Made by a program: the position numbers and the translations under genes
Shown: positions 16,893 through 25,426 of the stretch, in pieces
How the letters are laid out: each line of letters starts with the position of its first letter
Numbering within the stretch: the stretch's first letter is position 1
Origin: CADEFX01 sp050260355
GTDB lineage: Bacteria; Pseudomonadota; Alphaproteobacteria; Rhizobiales; Hyphomicrobiaceae
Direction of reading: 5' to 3'
NCBI GenBank assembly: GCA_050260355.1
Contig: JBLNBZ010000063.1
Span: 1-64,000, forward strand
Length of the DNA: 64,000 nucleotides
The notes under the pieces: model-generated
The model's database searches: none
What the model saw: the letters and a program-made list of their open reading frames with translations, nothing else
What the model was told of the DNA's origin: nothing

Positions 16893-17735
16893 TCACAAGC
16901 GCATTGCGACGACGCCACCTGAGATCAGGACCGCGGCCGCCCAGCGCCAGCGCGTCAGCGGCTCGCGCAGGAACAGGGCGCCGAAGAACATGGCGAACAT
17001 GACGCTCGTCTCGCGCAGCGCGGCGACAAGTGCGATCGGCGCCTTTGTCATGGCCCAAACCGCGACCCAGTAGGAGCCGAGCGAAAGCGCCCCGGCGATC
17101 GTTCCCGTCTGCCAGGCCGCGCGCAATTCGTTGAACACGCGCCCGCCGCGGACCGCAACACCGTAGAGAACCATGCCGATCGCATCGCCCACCACCATCC
17201 ACAGAATGAAGCCTGATGCGGTGCCCGCCGTTCGCGCGCCGATTCCGTCGACGATCGTGTAGCTGGCGGTCAACGTTGCGGTGCCGAGCGCGTACGCCAA
17301 GGCGACGGGATGCATGCGGTCCAGCAGCGCGCCGCCCTTGAACGTCATCAGGACCACGCCGCCCGCGATCGCCGTTACTGCGGCAAAGCCCTTCAGCGAA
17401 ACCGGATCTGCAAGGACCAGCGCCATATAGAGCGCAACCAGCATCGGTGCAGCGCCGCGGGCCAGCGGGTAGACCTGGGTGAGATCGCCATGCTTGTAGG
17501 CATGGATCAGGAAAACCTTGTAGCCCACGTGAAGGGCGGCCGACGCGACAATCCACGCCCAGGCCGATACGTGTGGCTGCGTCACGAACGGCAGCATGGG
17601 GAGTGCGATCAGTGCCTGAACCAATGCCAGGAGCAGGATCGAGGAAAACCGATCGATCCCGGTCTTGACGACGGCGTTCCATCCCGCGTGCATCGCGGCG
17701 GCGGTCAGCACCGCGAGGAAGATCGGGGTGTCCAT
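16893..17735 (-). CDS. EamA-family (drug/metabolite) transporter
   Basis: A 280-residue inner-membrane protein with ten hydrophobic segments in two similar halves, as in EamA/DMT transporters. The first half has AAAMHAGWNAVVK and the second SYTIVDGIGARTAGTASGF, with the family's small-residue helix ends (VSLKGFAAVTAIAGGVVLM; LTRWRWAAAVLISGGVVAM). Substrates in the family are amino acids and other metabolites, usually exported. The ATG at 17733-17735 has a GAGG site. It follows the DUF1127 gene by seven bases on the same strand and may be in one transcript with it, opposite the LysR regulator. Confidence 0.82.
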   Translation of the reverse strand: MDTPIFLAVLTAAAMHAGWNAVVKTGIDRFSSILLLALVQALIALPMLPFVTQPHVSAWAWIVASAALHVGYKVFLIHAYKHGDLTQVYPLARGAAPMLVALYMALVLADPVSLKGFAAVTAIAGGVVLMTFKGGALLDRMHPVALAYALGTATLTASYTIVDGIGARTAGTASGFILWMVVGDAIGMVLYGVAVRGGRVFNELRAAWQTGTIAGALSLGSYWVAVWAMTKAPIALVAALRETSVMFAMFFGALFLREPLTRWRWAAAVLISGGVVAMRL

Positions 17736-17742
17736 GCGTTCC

Positions 17743-17940
17743 TCATCTCCAGAAGGGCTTTCGGCACTCGGCTGCACGTTCGCGCTCGCTGAGCCCGACG
17801 TCCTTCAGCAGGTGATCGTCGATCTCGGCGAGCTCCTTTCGGGTCCGCCATCGCCTGAGCCACAGGGCAGCGATGGCCAGGCAGTTCCGGGCCGCTGTTC
17901 TCCGCAGGCGTAGTGGGGAGGGCTGACTGCAAATCGACAT
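17743..17940 (-). CDS. DUF1127 small protein
   Basis: A 65-residue basic protein. The C-terminal 40 residues (LWLRRWRTRKELAEIDDHLL, then KDVGLSERE) match the DUF1127/YjiS motif, in which an arginine-rich helix precedes L..-[LD]-D-[RH]-LL-D-[IV]-G. DUF1127 proteins in Rhizobiales have been linked to RNA turnover and phosphate or stress adaptation. The N-terminal 25 residues are not conserved in type. It is transcribed away from the LysR gene and could share its control region. Confidence 0.75.
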   Translation of the reverse strand: MSICSQPSPLRLRRTAARNCLAIAALWLRRWRTRKELAEIDDHLLKDVGLSERERAAECRKPFWR

Positions 17941-17943
17941 GAC

Positions 17944-18012
17944 CTCACAATGCCGGCAGCGTGAGCCCATGAAAATCGAGATCATTTCACATCGAATGTG
18001 AGATATACTCAC
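17944..18012. promoter_or_regulatory. Cluster of TCAC/GTGA half-sites between divergent genes
   Basis: Three inverted repeats built from the same half-site lie between the DUF1127 and LysR starts: CTCAC(17944-17948)/GTGAG(17961-17965), TCACAT(17987-17992)/ATGTGA(17996-18001) and GTGAG(17998-18002)/CTCAC(18008-18012). The last two share bases. This fits an operator array for the adjacent LysR protein, controlling itself and the divergent genes. Confidence 0.45.
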
Positions 18013-18015
18013 GCC

Positions 18016-18897
18016 ATGAAGTCGCTGCCGTCACTGAACGCGCTCCGCGCCTTCGAGGCCACCGCCCGCCTCGGCCGAATGACGCTCGCCGCGGAGGAAT
18101 TGTCCGTCACGCATGGCGCGATCAGCCGGCAGATCAAGACGCTGGAGGAGCAGCTCGGCTGCAAGCTGCTCGAGGGGCCGAAGAACCGGCTCACGCTGAC
18201 CGACGCCGGCGCGCTGCTGCTGCCGGCTCTGACAACAGGGTTCGATTGCATCGAGCGTGGTGTTCGGGAAGTTTCCGATACGGGATCGAGTAGCCTCGAC
18301 GTTTCATGTCTCGGCACGCTGACGATGCGATGGCTCATTCCCCGCCTGCATCGGTTTCACAGACTGGAGCCGCAGACCGACATTCGTTTGTCGGCCGACG
18401 ATGGCCCGGTCGATTTTCAGCGCCACAGGTACGACGTGGCAATCCGTGTCGGCGCCGACGATTGGCCCGCGGGCGCGACCGTGACGACGCTCTTCGAGGA
18501 AAGGGTGGGGCCGGTTATGTCGCCGCGCCTGCTGCCGCGGTCGGGCCGCTGCGATCTCCACAAGCTCGCAGCGCTGCCCAAGCTGCACACGAAAACGAGG
18601 ACGTGGGCGTGGGCCGATTGGTGCGCGCGGACGGGGGCGAAAGGTCTGACCATGTCGGGACAGACATTCGAGCATTTCTATTTCGCGCTGGAGGCCGCCA
18701 CCTCGGGGCTTGGAGTGGCGATCGCGCCATGGCCGCTCGTCATCGATGATGTGCAGGCCGGACGCCTCGTTGCGCCCTTCGGGTTTGTCGACAGCGGACA
18801 ACGCTACGTGGTGCTGCAGAGGTCGCGTTCCGGCAAGCTTGCCCGCAAGTTCGTGTCCTGGCTCGCGAGCGAGGGCAAGACACTGCCTGCTCCCTAG
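18016..18897 (+). CDS. LysR-family transcriptional regulator (GcvA-like)
   Basis: A 293-residue regulator. Residues 1-62 are the winged helix-turn-helix of LysR proteins (LPSLNALRAFEATARLGRMT, then AAEELSVTHGAISRQIKTLE). The effector domain follows the GcvA branch, with DVSCLGTLTMRWLIPRLHRF, the periplasmic-binding-like DVAIRVGADDWP and SGLGVAIAPWPLV. It is divergent from the DUF1127-EamA pair across a 75-base gap full of TCAC/GTGA half-sites, so those genes are the likely targets along with itself. The effector cannot be deduced. Confidence 0.9.
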   Translation: MKSLPSLNALRAFEATARLGRMTLAAEELSVTHGAISRQIKTLEEQLGCKLLEGPKNRLTLTDAGALLLPALTTGFDCIERGVREVSDTGSSSLDVSCLGTLTMRWLIPRLHRFHRLEPQTDIRLSADDGPVDFQRHRYDVAIRVGADDWPAGATVTTLFEERVGPVMSPRLLPRSGRCDLHKLAALPKLHTKTRTWAWADWCARTGAKGLTMSGQTFEHFYFALEAATSGLGVAIAPWPLVIDDVQAGRLVAPFGFVDSGQRYVVLQRSRSGKLARKFVSWLASEGKTLPAP

Positions 18898-18986
18898 ATC
18901 GGAGGGGGCGTGAAACGGTTCGGGCTTTGCGCAGCGATGCGCGGCTCCAGGGGGACGCGTGAGGTCGCGTCGCCCTGCCACGACAA

Positions 18987-19227
18987 TCACTCCGAGAAGA
19001 TGCCGGGGCGCGTCCCGGCGACCAGCAGGCCCGGATCGACGGCGAAGGTGAGGCCTGAGAGCCCGTGAGGCTCGAGGCGCGCCAGCCGATCGACCGTGGC
19101 AAGGAAGCTCTCCTGTGCGGCCGGCGGCACGATGCCTTCGGCCAGCGTGCGGAACTTCCTCACATAGTCGGCGCGGCGGAAGGGGCGCGCGCCGAGCGGA
19201 TGCGCGTCGGCAACCGCAATCTCAGAA
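18987..19227 (-). pseudogene. C-terminal fragment of a MmgE/PrpD family protein
   Basis: The minus strand encodes about 80 residues, SEIAVADAHPLGARPFRRAD followed by YVRKFRTLAEGIV and FLATVDRLARLEPHGLSGL, ending in a normal stop. This resembles only the last part of MmgE/PrpD (2-methylcitrate dehydratase) family proteins, whose full length is about 450 residues. The upstream part is absent: the fragment begins exactly where the chrA stop codon lies, reading in another frame. It has no plausible start of its own. I interpret it as a gene remnant left when sequence carrying chrA replaced the rest. Confidence 0.5.
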
Positions 19228-20439
19228 CGAGGAGAGCCCTGCCGCTCCGGCAGCACCCAGGATCACCACCAGCCACGGCGGGACCTGCCACATGAACAGC
19301 AGCAGGAAGGCAACCGCGCCCAACGCGAAATCGCGCGCGCTGGTGATGCCGGAGGTCCATACGGGGTGGTAAAGCGCGGCGAGCAGAAGGCCGACGACGG
19401 CGGCATTGACGCCTTTGAGCGCGGCGGGGGCCATCGGCTGGCGCCTCAGCGCCTCCCAGAACGGCAACGCACCGATGCCGAGCAGGAAGGAGGGCAGAAA
19501 GATGCCGACGAGGCAGATCACAGCACCAAGCCACCCGTTCGGCTGCGGGTCCATAACGGCGCCGAGGTAGGCGGCGAAGGTGAAGAGAGGTCCGGGCACC
19601 GCCTGGGCGGCGCCATAGCCGGCAAGGAAGGCATCATTGGTGACCCAGCCGGGCGGCACCACCTCGGCCTGCAGGAGCGGCAGCACCACGTGGCCGCCGC
19701 CGAACACCAGCGAGCCGGCGCGATAGAAGGAGTCGAGGAGACGCAGGCTCTGGTCGGGAACCCAGGTGGCCAGCAGCGGCAGGCCGATCAGCAGAGTGAA
19801 GAAGGCCAACAGCAGGAGCGCGCCGGCGGCGCGGCTTACCGGTAGCCGCAGCACAACGTGGCTCCCCGCAGCACCGTCGCGCAGCAGCGTGACGCCCGCG
19901 ACGGCACCGAGGACGATCGCCCCGATCTGGCCCCAGGCCGTGGGCACTGCCGATACGATGACGGCCGCGGCCACGGCGAGCGTTGCGCGCACCTTGTCCG
20001 GCGCGAGCGTGCGCATCATGCCGAGCACCGCCTGCGCCACCACGGCCACCGCGACGACTTTGAGGCCATGCAGCCAACCGCTGCCTATCGCTCCGCCGAG
20101 CGCGCTCACGCCGTAGGCAAAGAGGACGAGCGCGATGGCGGACGGGAGCGTGAACCCGAGCCACGCCGCGAACGAGCCGCTGTAGCCGGCGCGGAGAAGC
20201 CCGATGGAAATGCCGACCTTGCTGCTCGCCGGCCCGGGGAGGAATTGCGAGAGTGCAATCAGGTCGGCGTAAGTCCTTTCATCGAGCCATCGGCGGCGCT
20301 CGACGAACTCGGTGCGGAAGTAGCCGAGGTGGGCAATGGGGCCGCCGAAGGAGGTGAGGCCAAGCCGCAGAAAGACGGAAAACACCTCGAGCGCGCTCGC
20401 CGGCTCTGTGCTGCCCGTCACCTTGCTTCCAGCGTCCAT
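19222..20439 (-). CDS. chrA: Chromate transporter ChrA family
   Basis: A 405-residue inner-membrane protein with two homologous CHR domains, the long-chain form. Domain one carries FLRLGLTSFGGPIAHLGYFR and SQFLPGPASSKVG; domain two carries YRAGSLVFGGGHVVLPLLQ and AAQAVPGPLFTFAAYLGA. Such proteins export chromate using the proton gradient, though some members have other anion substrates. Ten or more hydrophobic segments are visible. No chrB regulator is adjacent. Its last residues overlap the start of a PrpD remnant, suggesting that its 3' boundary is a recombination junction. Confidence 0.9.
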   Translation of the reverse strand: MDAGSKVTGSTEPASALEVFSVFLRLGLTSFGGPIAHLGYFRTEFVERRRWLDERTYADLIALSQFLPGPASSKVGISIGLLRAGYSGSFAAWLGFTLPSAIALVLFAYGVSALGGAIGSGWLHGLKVVAVAVVAQAVLGMMRTLAPDKVRATLAVAAAVIVSAVPTAWGQIGAIVLGAVAGVTLLRDGAAGSHVVLRLPVSRAAGALLLLAFFTLLIGLPLLATWVPDQSLRLLDSFYRAGSLVFGGGHVVLPLLQAEVVPPGWVTNDAFLAGYGAAQAVPGPLFTFAAYLGAVMDPQPNGWLGAVICLVGIFLPSFLLGIGALPFWEALRRQPMAPAALKGVNAAVVGLLLAALYHPVWTSGITSARDFALGAVAFLLLFMWQVPPWLVVILGAAGAAGLSSF

Positions 20440-20642
20440 GCCGCTTCACGCCCCCTGTGCCCCTCGATCAGCTTAGCAAAAAGCTCGAGCGGTCTGCCGC
20501 CGGCGATGTGCCAAGCACGCGACTTTGAGGCTCGGTGCAGGCTCGCGCCGTGGCGCCGCAGTCTATAATCACTCTCTCATGGTCCGCTTCCGCTGTCCCG
20601 ACCGCACGGCGAAGCGGCCGCGCGTCCGGCCGAGACACTGCA

Positions 20643-20906
20643 ATGCCCGCGCACAAGCGATTGCTCGACTATGCCATGCTCGCCCTCATGGCCATCTGTG
20701 GGTGGGTCGCCGCCCCCGGGTGGTTCATCCTGCTCGCTGCCGCCGGCCTGTCGATGGATGAATGCGCGAAGCTATGGGTGGAGGTGGCGGGCGGCGAGAT
20801 GCCGAGCTCCAAGGCCATCACGTACGCCGTGACCGGGATCGTCGCGAACGTGGGCTATGCGACGTTCAGCTATTTCTTCGGAGCCATCTTGCGCGGCACC
20901 TGGTGA
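20643..20906 (+). CDS. Small membrane protein, unknown function
   Basis: An 87-residue protein with two clear hydrophobic segments, near residues 8-30 (YAMLALMAICGWVAAPGWF) and 58-80 (AVTGIVANVGYATFSYFFGA), separated by a charged loop with DECAKLWVEV. The ATG at 20643 begins MPAHKRLLDY, and the basic start is cytoplasmic in orientation. I do not recognise a family. It is divergent from chrA, 203 bases away, and is the first of three small genes on this strand. Codon use looks like that of the neighbours. Confidence 0.5.
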   Translation: MPAHKRLLDYAMLALMAICGWVAAPGWFILLAAAGLSMDECAKLWVEVAGGEMPSSKAITYAVTGIVANVGYATFSYFFGAILRGTW

Positions 20907-21073
20907 GCCGCCGCCGAACCGCCCCCAGCCTGTCCAGCCGGAACTCGAACGCCGGAACCGCCGGCGCGCTGCCCAGGCAAGGCACAGCGGCGAGGCGTTA
21001 CGCACGTAACAGCGTGCGCCCTTGCTGTCTGGCACAAATGCGGGAGAAGCCAATGCCATAGGGAGCGTCAGTC

Positions 21074-21226
21074 ATGAGCATCGCCGTAGCCGCCATTGTC
21101 GCGATCACGTGGACCAGCATTGCCGGCATCGCCTGGACCTCGTGCGCACTCGCCAAAAAGTGCGATGCGGCGCTCGAGTTGCTCGATTTCGACGGACCCC
21201 TTCCACAAAGCACCATCGCGCGCTGA
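21074..21226 (+). CDS. Small single-span membrane protein, unknown function
   Basis: A 50-residue reading frame starting MSIAVAAIVAITWTSIAGI and ending in a soluble, acidic tail (CDAALELLDFDGPLPQSTIA). The N-terminal 22 residues form one hydrophobic span. An AGGGAG ribosome site lies nine bases before the ATG at 21074, which is the main reason for calling it. It has no recognisable family, and its reality rests on the ribosome site and its place between two other small genes. Confidence 0.4.
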   Translation: MSIAVAAIVAITWTSIAGIAWTSCALAKKCDAALELLDFDGPLPQSTIAR

Positions 21227-21327
21227 GAGCGGCGACGTGTCGGCGCTCACGAATTAGGGAAGCGAGTTGATTGGGAGTTGGGAGCAGGTCGGACCATCTG
21301 ATTGTTTGTGAGAGGAGGATCAGGGTC

Positions 21328-21573
21328 ATGGGCAGTATTCAAAGTTTCGGGCAGATCTGCGAGGAAGCCGACCGTTGCCAAAGCACGGCGTTTCTTGACC
21401 CGGTGAAGCGCTCGCTGGCCGAGTTCGCACTCAAAGCCGCAGAAGCGCATTTTACAGTTGCCGAGTATGCCGCGCTGGCTCAGGAGCTCGCCTCGGGCAA
21501 GGCGGATGTGCGCGTGTATGATGACGGCATCGTTATTACGCGACAGCACGAGGCGAAAACCGGCACCCGCTGA
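21328..21573 (+). CDS. Hypothetical small soluble protein
   Basis: An 81-residue acidic to neutral protein, mostly helical by composition (VKRSLAEFALKAAEAHFTVA, EYAALAQELASGK), ending in a short beta-like stretch VRVYDDGIVITR. A GAGGAG ribosome site precedes the ATG at 21328. No family is recognised. Two cysteines at residues 10 and 16 (QICEEADRCQS) could be functional or chance. It follows the 50-residue gene by about 100 bases on the same strand. Confidence 0.45.
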   Translation: MGSIQSFGQICEEADRCQSTAFLDPVKRSLAEFALKAAEAHFTVAEYAALAQELASGKADVRVYDDGIVITRQHEAKTGTR

Positions 21574-21676
21574 GTGGGAGTGACAGGCGCGCCCGATACC
21601 CCAACGCAGGCTGAAGCGGCTTCAAGAAGTGGCGCGATCCGCGTATCGACTGCAGGTCGCGCGCTGAGCCCTTCGC

Positions 21677-22639
21677 TTATCGCTTCGTGATCCGATCGAC
21701 CTCCGCCAGCTCCTCGGGCGTCAACGCCCAGTCCACAGCCTTCACGTTGGCCTCGAGCTGCTCGGGCCTGGTGGCGCCGGCGATGACGCTCGAGACATAG
21801 GGCTGCGCGACGAGCCAGCTGAATGCCAGCTCCAGCAGAGTGCGCCCACGCTTGGCGCAGAACGCCTCGAGCTGCTCCACGATCGGCCAGTTGGCATCCG
21901 TGACGTAGCGGTCGGCAAGACGCTGCGTATTGGTCAGGCGTGCGCCTTGCGGCATCGGTGCGTTGCGCTTGTACTTGCCGGTCAGCAGGCCCGACGCCAG
22001 CGGAAAGTACGGCAGCAGACCCATGCCGTAGTGCGTCATGGCGGCGGCGAGCTGCGGCTCGACCACGTTGCGCACCAGCAGGCTGTACTCATCCTGGCAG
22101 GAGATGAAGGAGTTGAGGTTGAGGCGCTTGGATGTCTCCTGCGCCTGCGCCACCTGCCAGGCGGGCAGGTTGGAGCAGCCGATGTAGCGCACCTTGCCCT
22201 GCTTCACGAGATCATCGAGCGCCCGCAGCGTTTCCTCGATCGGCGTCAGCGGATCGGGCTGATGCAACTGATAGTGATCGATCCAGTCGGTCTTGAGCCG
22301 CCTCAGGCTGTCCTCGACGGCGCGCATGATGTAGCGGCGCGAGCCGCCCTTCAGGCGGCCTTCATTATCCATGGCCATGCCGAACTTGGTGGCGAGGACG
22401 ATGTCCTTGCGGCGGTCGCCGAGGATCTCGCCGAGGCAGGTCTCCGATCCGCCGCGCTCCCCGTACATGTCGGCGGTGTCGAACAGGGTGATGCCGAGGT
22501 CGAGCGCCTTGTGCACGACGCGGCGCGAGGCTTCCAGGTCGATGCGGCCGCCGAAGTTGTTGCAGCCGAGGCCGACGAGGGAGACGCGAAGGCCGGAGGG
22601 TCCGAGGTTGCGTTCTTTCAAGGGTCTGCTCCTGTGCAT
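21677..22639 (-). CDS. Aldo/keto reductase
   Basis: A 320-residue NADPH-dependent oxidoreductase with the AKR barrel. It opens with LGPSGLRVSLVGLGCNNFGG and carries the catalytic tetrad pattern: FDTADMYGERGGSE (Asp, Tyr), DIVLATKF (Lys) and YQLHQPDPLTP (His). The cofactor loop near the end is visible in VSSVIAGATRPEQLEANVKA. It belongs to the YajO/Gre2-type group reducing aldehydes or ketones; the substrate is unknown. It follows the SDR gene on the same strand after 29 bases, suggesting a two-gene operon of carbonyl chemistry. Confidence 0.9.
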   Translation of the reverse strand: MHRSRPLKERNLGPSGLRVSLVGLGCNNFGGRIDLEASRRVVHKALDLGITLFDTADMYGERGGSETCLGEILGDRRKDIVLATKFGMAMDNEGRLKGGSRRYIMRAVEDSLRRLKTDWIDHYQLHQPDPLTPIEETLRALDDLVKQGKVRYIGCSNLPAWQVAQAQETSKRLNLNSFISCQDEYSLLVRNVVEPQLAAAMTHYGMGLLPYFPLASGLLTGKYKRNAPMPQGARLTNTQRLADRYVTDANWPIVEQLEAFCAKRGRTLLELAFSWLVAQPYVSSVIAGATRPEQLEANVKAVDWALTPEELAEVDRITKR

Positions 22640-22668
22640 GTCGATCGAGGGTAGGCCGAGGAACGGGG

Positions 22669-23430
22669 CTAGCCGTCCATGATGCCGGTGACTGTGAATC
22701 CGCCGTCGGCGGCATAGACGTGGCCGGTGGTGAAGCTTGCCTCGTCGGAGGCGAGGAAAGCCGCGACCGCCGCGATCTCCTCGGGCTTGCCCCAGCGCCG
22801 GAGCGGCATGCGCGCGAGCACGCTCGGCCAAGGCGTGTCGGGCTGGTCGGCCCGCGTCTTGGTGGGGCCTGGTGCGACCGCATTGACGAGGATGCCGTGC
22901 TCGGCAAGCTCGATGGCCAGCGTCTGGGTCAGATTGATGATGCCGGCCTTGCTCGCGCCGTAGGCGGCGCGCCCGCGCCCGCCGAAGAGCCCCGAGTTGG
23001 AGGCGATGTTGACGATGCGTCCGCCGCTGCCCTGGCGCACCATCTGGCGCGCGGCGGCTTGGGAGAAGACGAAGGTGCCGTAGAGATTGGTGCCGAGCAC
23101 GCGCTGCCACAGCTCGTCGGTCATCTCGAGGAACGGTGCACGATCCATGATGCCGGCGTCGTTGACCAGGATGTCGAGCTTGCCGAAGCTCGCGACGGCG
23201 GCGCCAACCGCACGCTCCACCTGGGTGCGCTCGCGCACGTCGACGGTACAGGGCTCGGCGTTCGCTCCGGTTGCGCGGATGCTCTGCGCCACCGTTGCAG
23301 CGCGCTCGGCATCGATGTCGCAGACAAGGACCTTGGCACCGTCGCACGCCAGCCGCTGCGCGATTGCCGCGCCGATGCCGTGACCTGCGCCGGTCACGAT
23401 TGCCACCTTGCCTTCGAGCCTGCCCAGCAT
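22669..23430 (-). CDS. SDR-family NAD(P)-dependent oxidoreductase
   Basis: A 253-residue classical short-chain dehydrogenase. The cofactor motif TGAGHGIG is at residue 14, NDAG (as in the usual NNAG) follows, and the catalytic set is Ser in NIASNSG, Tyr and Lys in AAYGASKAG. The C-terminal YAADGGFTVTGI is the typical substrate-loop end. Length matches FabG-like enzymes, but many such paralogues have special substrates. A GGAGGT ribosome site precedes the ATG at 23430. It is the first gene of a pair with the aldo/keto reductase. Confidence 0.9.
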   Translation of the reverse strand: MLGRLEGKVAIVTGAGHGIGAAIAQRLACDGAKVLVCDIDAERAATVAQSIRATGANAEPCTVDVRERTQVERAVGAAVASFGKLDILVNDAGIMDRAPFLEMTDELWQRVLGTNLYGTFVFSQAAARQMVRQGSGGRIVNIASNSGLFGGRGRAAYGASKAGIINLTQTLAIELAEHGILVNAVAPGPTKTRADQPDTPWPSVLARMPLRRWGKPEEIAAVAAFLASDEASFTTGHVYAADGGFTVTGIMDG

Positions 23431-23533
23431 GCCGACCTCCTGACTGCCTCGCCAGGGTGCGACGGTAGAGACGCGCTGCCAAGCGTCAAGTTCGTGGCGA
23501 CAACGCCGGCGGCGTGGGCTATGGCAGGCGCCC

Positions 23534-23722
23534 ATGAGCGTGCTGAGGATATGGTTCCTGGCCACGGGCGCGGTGTTGGGGACCCTGCTGATGTGGTCGT
23601 TCGCCCCGATCCTGATCCCGATCCTGCTGGTCACGGGTGGCCTCGGCATGCTCGCGGCCGGCATCGTGGCGCTCGCCCGACGCATCGAGCGGCGACGCAA
23701 ATCGCGCGAGGAGATATCCTAG
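23534..23722 (+). CDS. Small membrane protein, unknown function
   Basis: A 62-residue protein with two hydrophobic segments (WFLATGAVLGTLLMWSFA and IPILLVTGGLGMLAAGIVAL) and a basic, hydrophilic C-terminus (RRIERRRKSREEIS), so it is probably a membrane hairpin with both ends inside. No family is recognised. It ends 73 bases before the GMC oxidoreductase gene on the same strand and may be cotranscribed with it. Whether it is translated is uncertain, since its ribosome site is weak. Confidence 0.5.
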   Translation: MSVLRIWFLATGAVLGTLLMWSFAPILIPILLVTGGLGMLAAGIVALARRIERRRKSREEIS

Positions 23723-23795
23723 AGCTCGCGCCCACGCCGATGCGTGTGTCGAGCCGGGGGACGCGGCGCGGAAAAGGGGCCGGGGAGGGACGCGA

Positions 23796-25403
23796 ATGGA
23801 ATTCGACTACATCATCGTCGGCGCCGGGTCGGCCGGCTGCGTGCTCGCCGATCGTCTGACCGTCGGCGGCAAATATTCCGTGCTGGTCCTGGAGGCGGGG
23901 CCGAGCGAGTTCAAAAGCCCCTGGATTCATTTCCCGGCGGGCTTCTTCTACGTGCTCGAGACCGAGCATGTGAACTGGCGCTACTTCACCGAGCCCGAGG
24001 CGCGCACGCAGAACCGCAAGATCCTCTATCCGCGCGGGCGCGTGCTCGGCGGATCGAGCTCCATCAATGGTGTCGTGCAGGTGCGGGGCCAGCGCGAGGA
24101 CTTCGACGACTGGGCAGCGCTCGGCTGCCGCGGTTGGAGCTACGAGGAGGTGCTGCCGTACTTCAAGAAGTCGGAGACCTATCTCCCCGGCGACCCTGCC
24201 TATCGCGGCAAGAGCGGGCCGTTCGTCATCGAGGATTACGTCAACCATCATCCCCTGACGCGCGACTTCGTGAAGGCCGGCCAGGAGGTCGGGCTGCCGT
24301 TCAATCCCGACTACAACGGCGCCAAGCAGGAGGGGGTGTGCTTCGTGCAGCAGGCGCGCAAGGGGCGCTGGCGCATGAGCACGTCGCGCGCCTTCCTGCG
24401 TCCAGCGATGAAGCGGGAGAATCTCAAGGTCGAGACCAATGTGCTGGCGACAGCGCTCAACTTCGCCGGCAACCGCATTTCCGGCGTCACCTTCGCCCGC
24501 GGCAGAGGCAAGGGTGAGCCCGTGCCGGCGACGGCGCGCAAAGAGGTGATCCTGGCCGCAGGCGCCATCAACTCGCCGCACCTGCTGCAGCTGTCGGGCA
24601 TCGGTGCGCCCGAGCACTTGAAGTCGATCGGCGTTCCGGTGAGAGCGGCGCTGCCTGGTGTCGGCTACAACTTTCACGACCACTACGTGGCGCGCGTGGT
24701 GCGTGACATCCATGGCCGCACGACGGTCAACGAGCAGTCGCGCGGCCTGCGCCTGGCCTGGGAGGTGTTGCGCTACGTGGTGCGGGGCGACGGCATTCTG
24801 ACGTACTCGGCCGGCAATGGGATGGCGTTTGCAAGATCACGGCCGGAGCTGACGAGGCCCGATATCCAGCTCTCGTTTGCGCCGGCAAGCTATCAGCATG
24901 GCCGCCTCGGCAAGCTCGACATCAGGCCGGGCATGACCTGCGGCGGATGGCAGTGCCGGCCTTTGAGCCGCGGCAGCGTGCTGGCGCGCAGCGCCGATCC
25001 GCGAGAGGCGCCGGCGATTGCGCCGAACTATCTCGACCACGAGACCGACCGCGCCGCGCTCGTGGCGAGCCTCAGGCTGTGCCGCAAGATCCTAAACGCG
25101 CCCGTGTTTGCGAGCTGCGGCGGCGATGAGCGGTTTCCGGGCAAGGACGTGCAAACGGACGAGGAATGGCTCGATTACGCCTACAGCAACGGCGGAACGG
25201 TCTATCACCCGGTCGGAACGTGCAAGATGGGCACCGACCGCATGGCCGTCGTCGACCCCGAGCTGCGGGTACACGGCGTTGCGGGGCTGCGCGTGGTCGA
25301 TGCGTCGATCATGCCGATCACCACGTCGGGCAACACCAACGCGCCGACCATCATGATTGCCGAGAAGGCAGCCGATATGATCCTGCAGGCGGCCGAGGTT
25401 TGA
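23796..25403 (+). CDS. GMC-family FAD-dependent oxidoreductase
   Basis: A 535-residue flavoprotein of the glucose-methanol-choline family, which oxidises alcohols to aldehydes or lactones. The FAD-binding start YIIVGAGSAGCVLA is at residue 6, GMC signature 1 is RGRVLGGSSSINGVV and signature 2 is GAINSPHLLQLSGIG. The catalytic histidine is His471 in VYHPVGTCKMG, and the asparagine partner is in SGNTNAPTIMIAEKA. Choline dehydrogenase-like, but the substrate is not determined by these motifs. A GGGGAGGGA ribosome site supports the ATG at 23796. It converges with serB, whose stop is 10 bases away. Confidence 0.92.
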   Translation: MEFDYIIVGAGSAGCVLADRLTVGGKYSVLVLEAGPSEFKSPWIHFPAGFFYVLETEHVNWRYFTEPEARTQNRKILYPRGRVLGGSSSINGVVQVRGQREDFDDWAALGCRGWSYEEVLPYFKKSETYLPGDPAYRGKSGPFVIEDYVNHHPLTRDFVKAGQEVGLPFNPDYNGAKQEGVCFVQQARKGRWRMSTSRAFLRPAMKRENLKVETNVLATALNFAGNRISGVTFARGRGKGEPVPATARKEVILAAGAINSPHLLQLSGIGAPEHLKSIGVPVRAALPGVGYNFHDHYVARVVRDIHGRTTVNEQSRGLRLAWEVLRYVVRGDGILTYSAGNGMAFARSRPELTRPDIQLSFAPASYQHGRLGKLDIRPGMTCGGWQCRPLSRGSVLARSADPREAPAIAPNYLDHETDRAALVASLRLCRKILNAPVFASCGGDERFPGKDVQTDEEWLDYAYSNGGTVYHPVGTCKMGTDRMAVVDPELRVHGVAGLRVVDASIMPITTSGNTNAPTIMIAEKAADMILQAAEV

Positions 25404-25405
25404 AA

Positions 25406-25426
25406 CGCCGCCTCTAGACGGCGGCG
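25406..25426. terminator. Hairpin between convergent genes
   Basis: CGCCGCC (25406-25412) and GGCGGCG (25420-25426) form a 7-bp stem with a 7-nt loop between the stops of the GMC gene and serB; the loop contains the serB stop codon. It could act as a short bidirectional terminator, without a T tract. Confidence 0.35.

Noticed and set aside
21677..23482. Apparent 601-residue fusion of aldo/keto reductase with an upstream protein
   Set aside because: The upstream half is an out-of-frame shadow of the SDR gene on the same strand; the two enzymes are separate genes.
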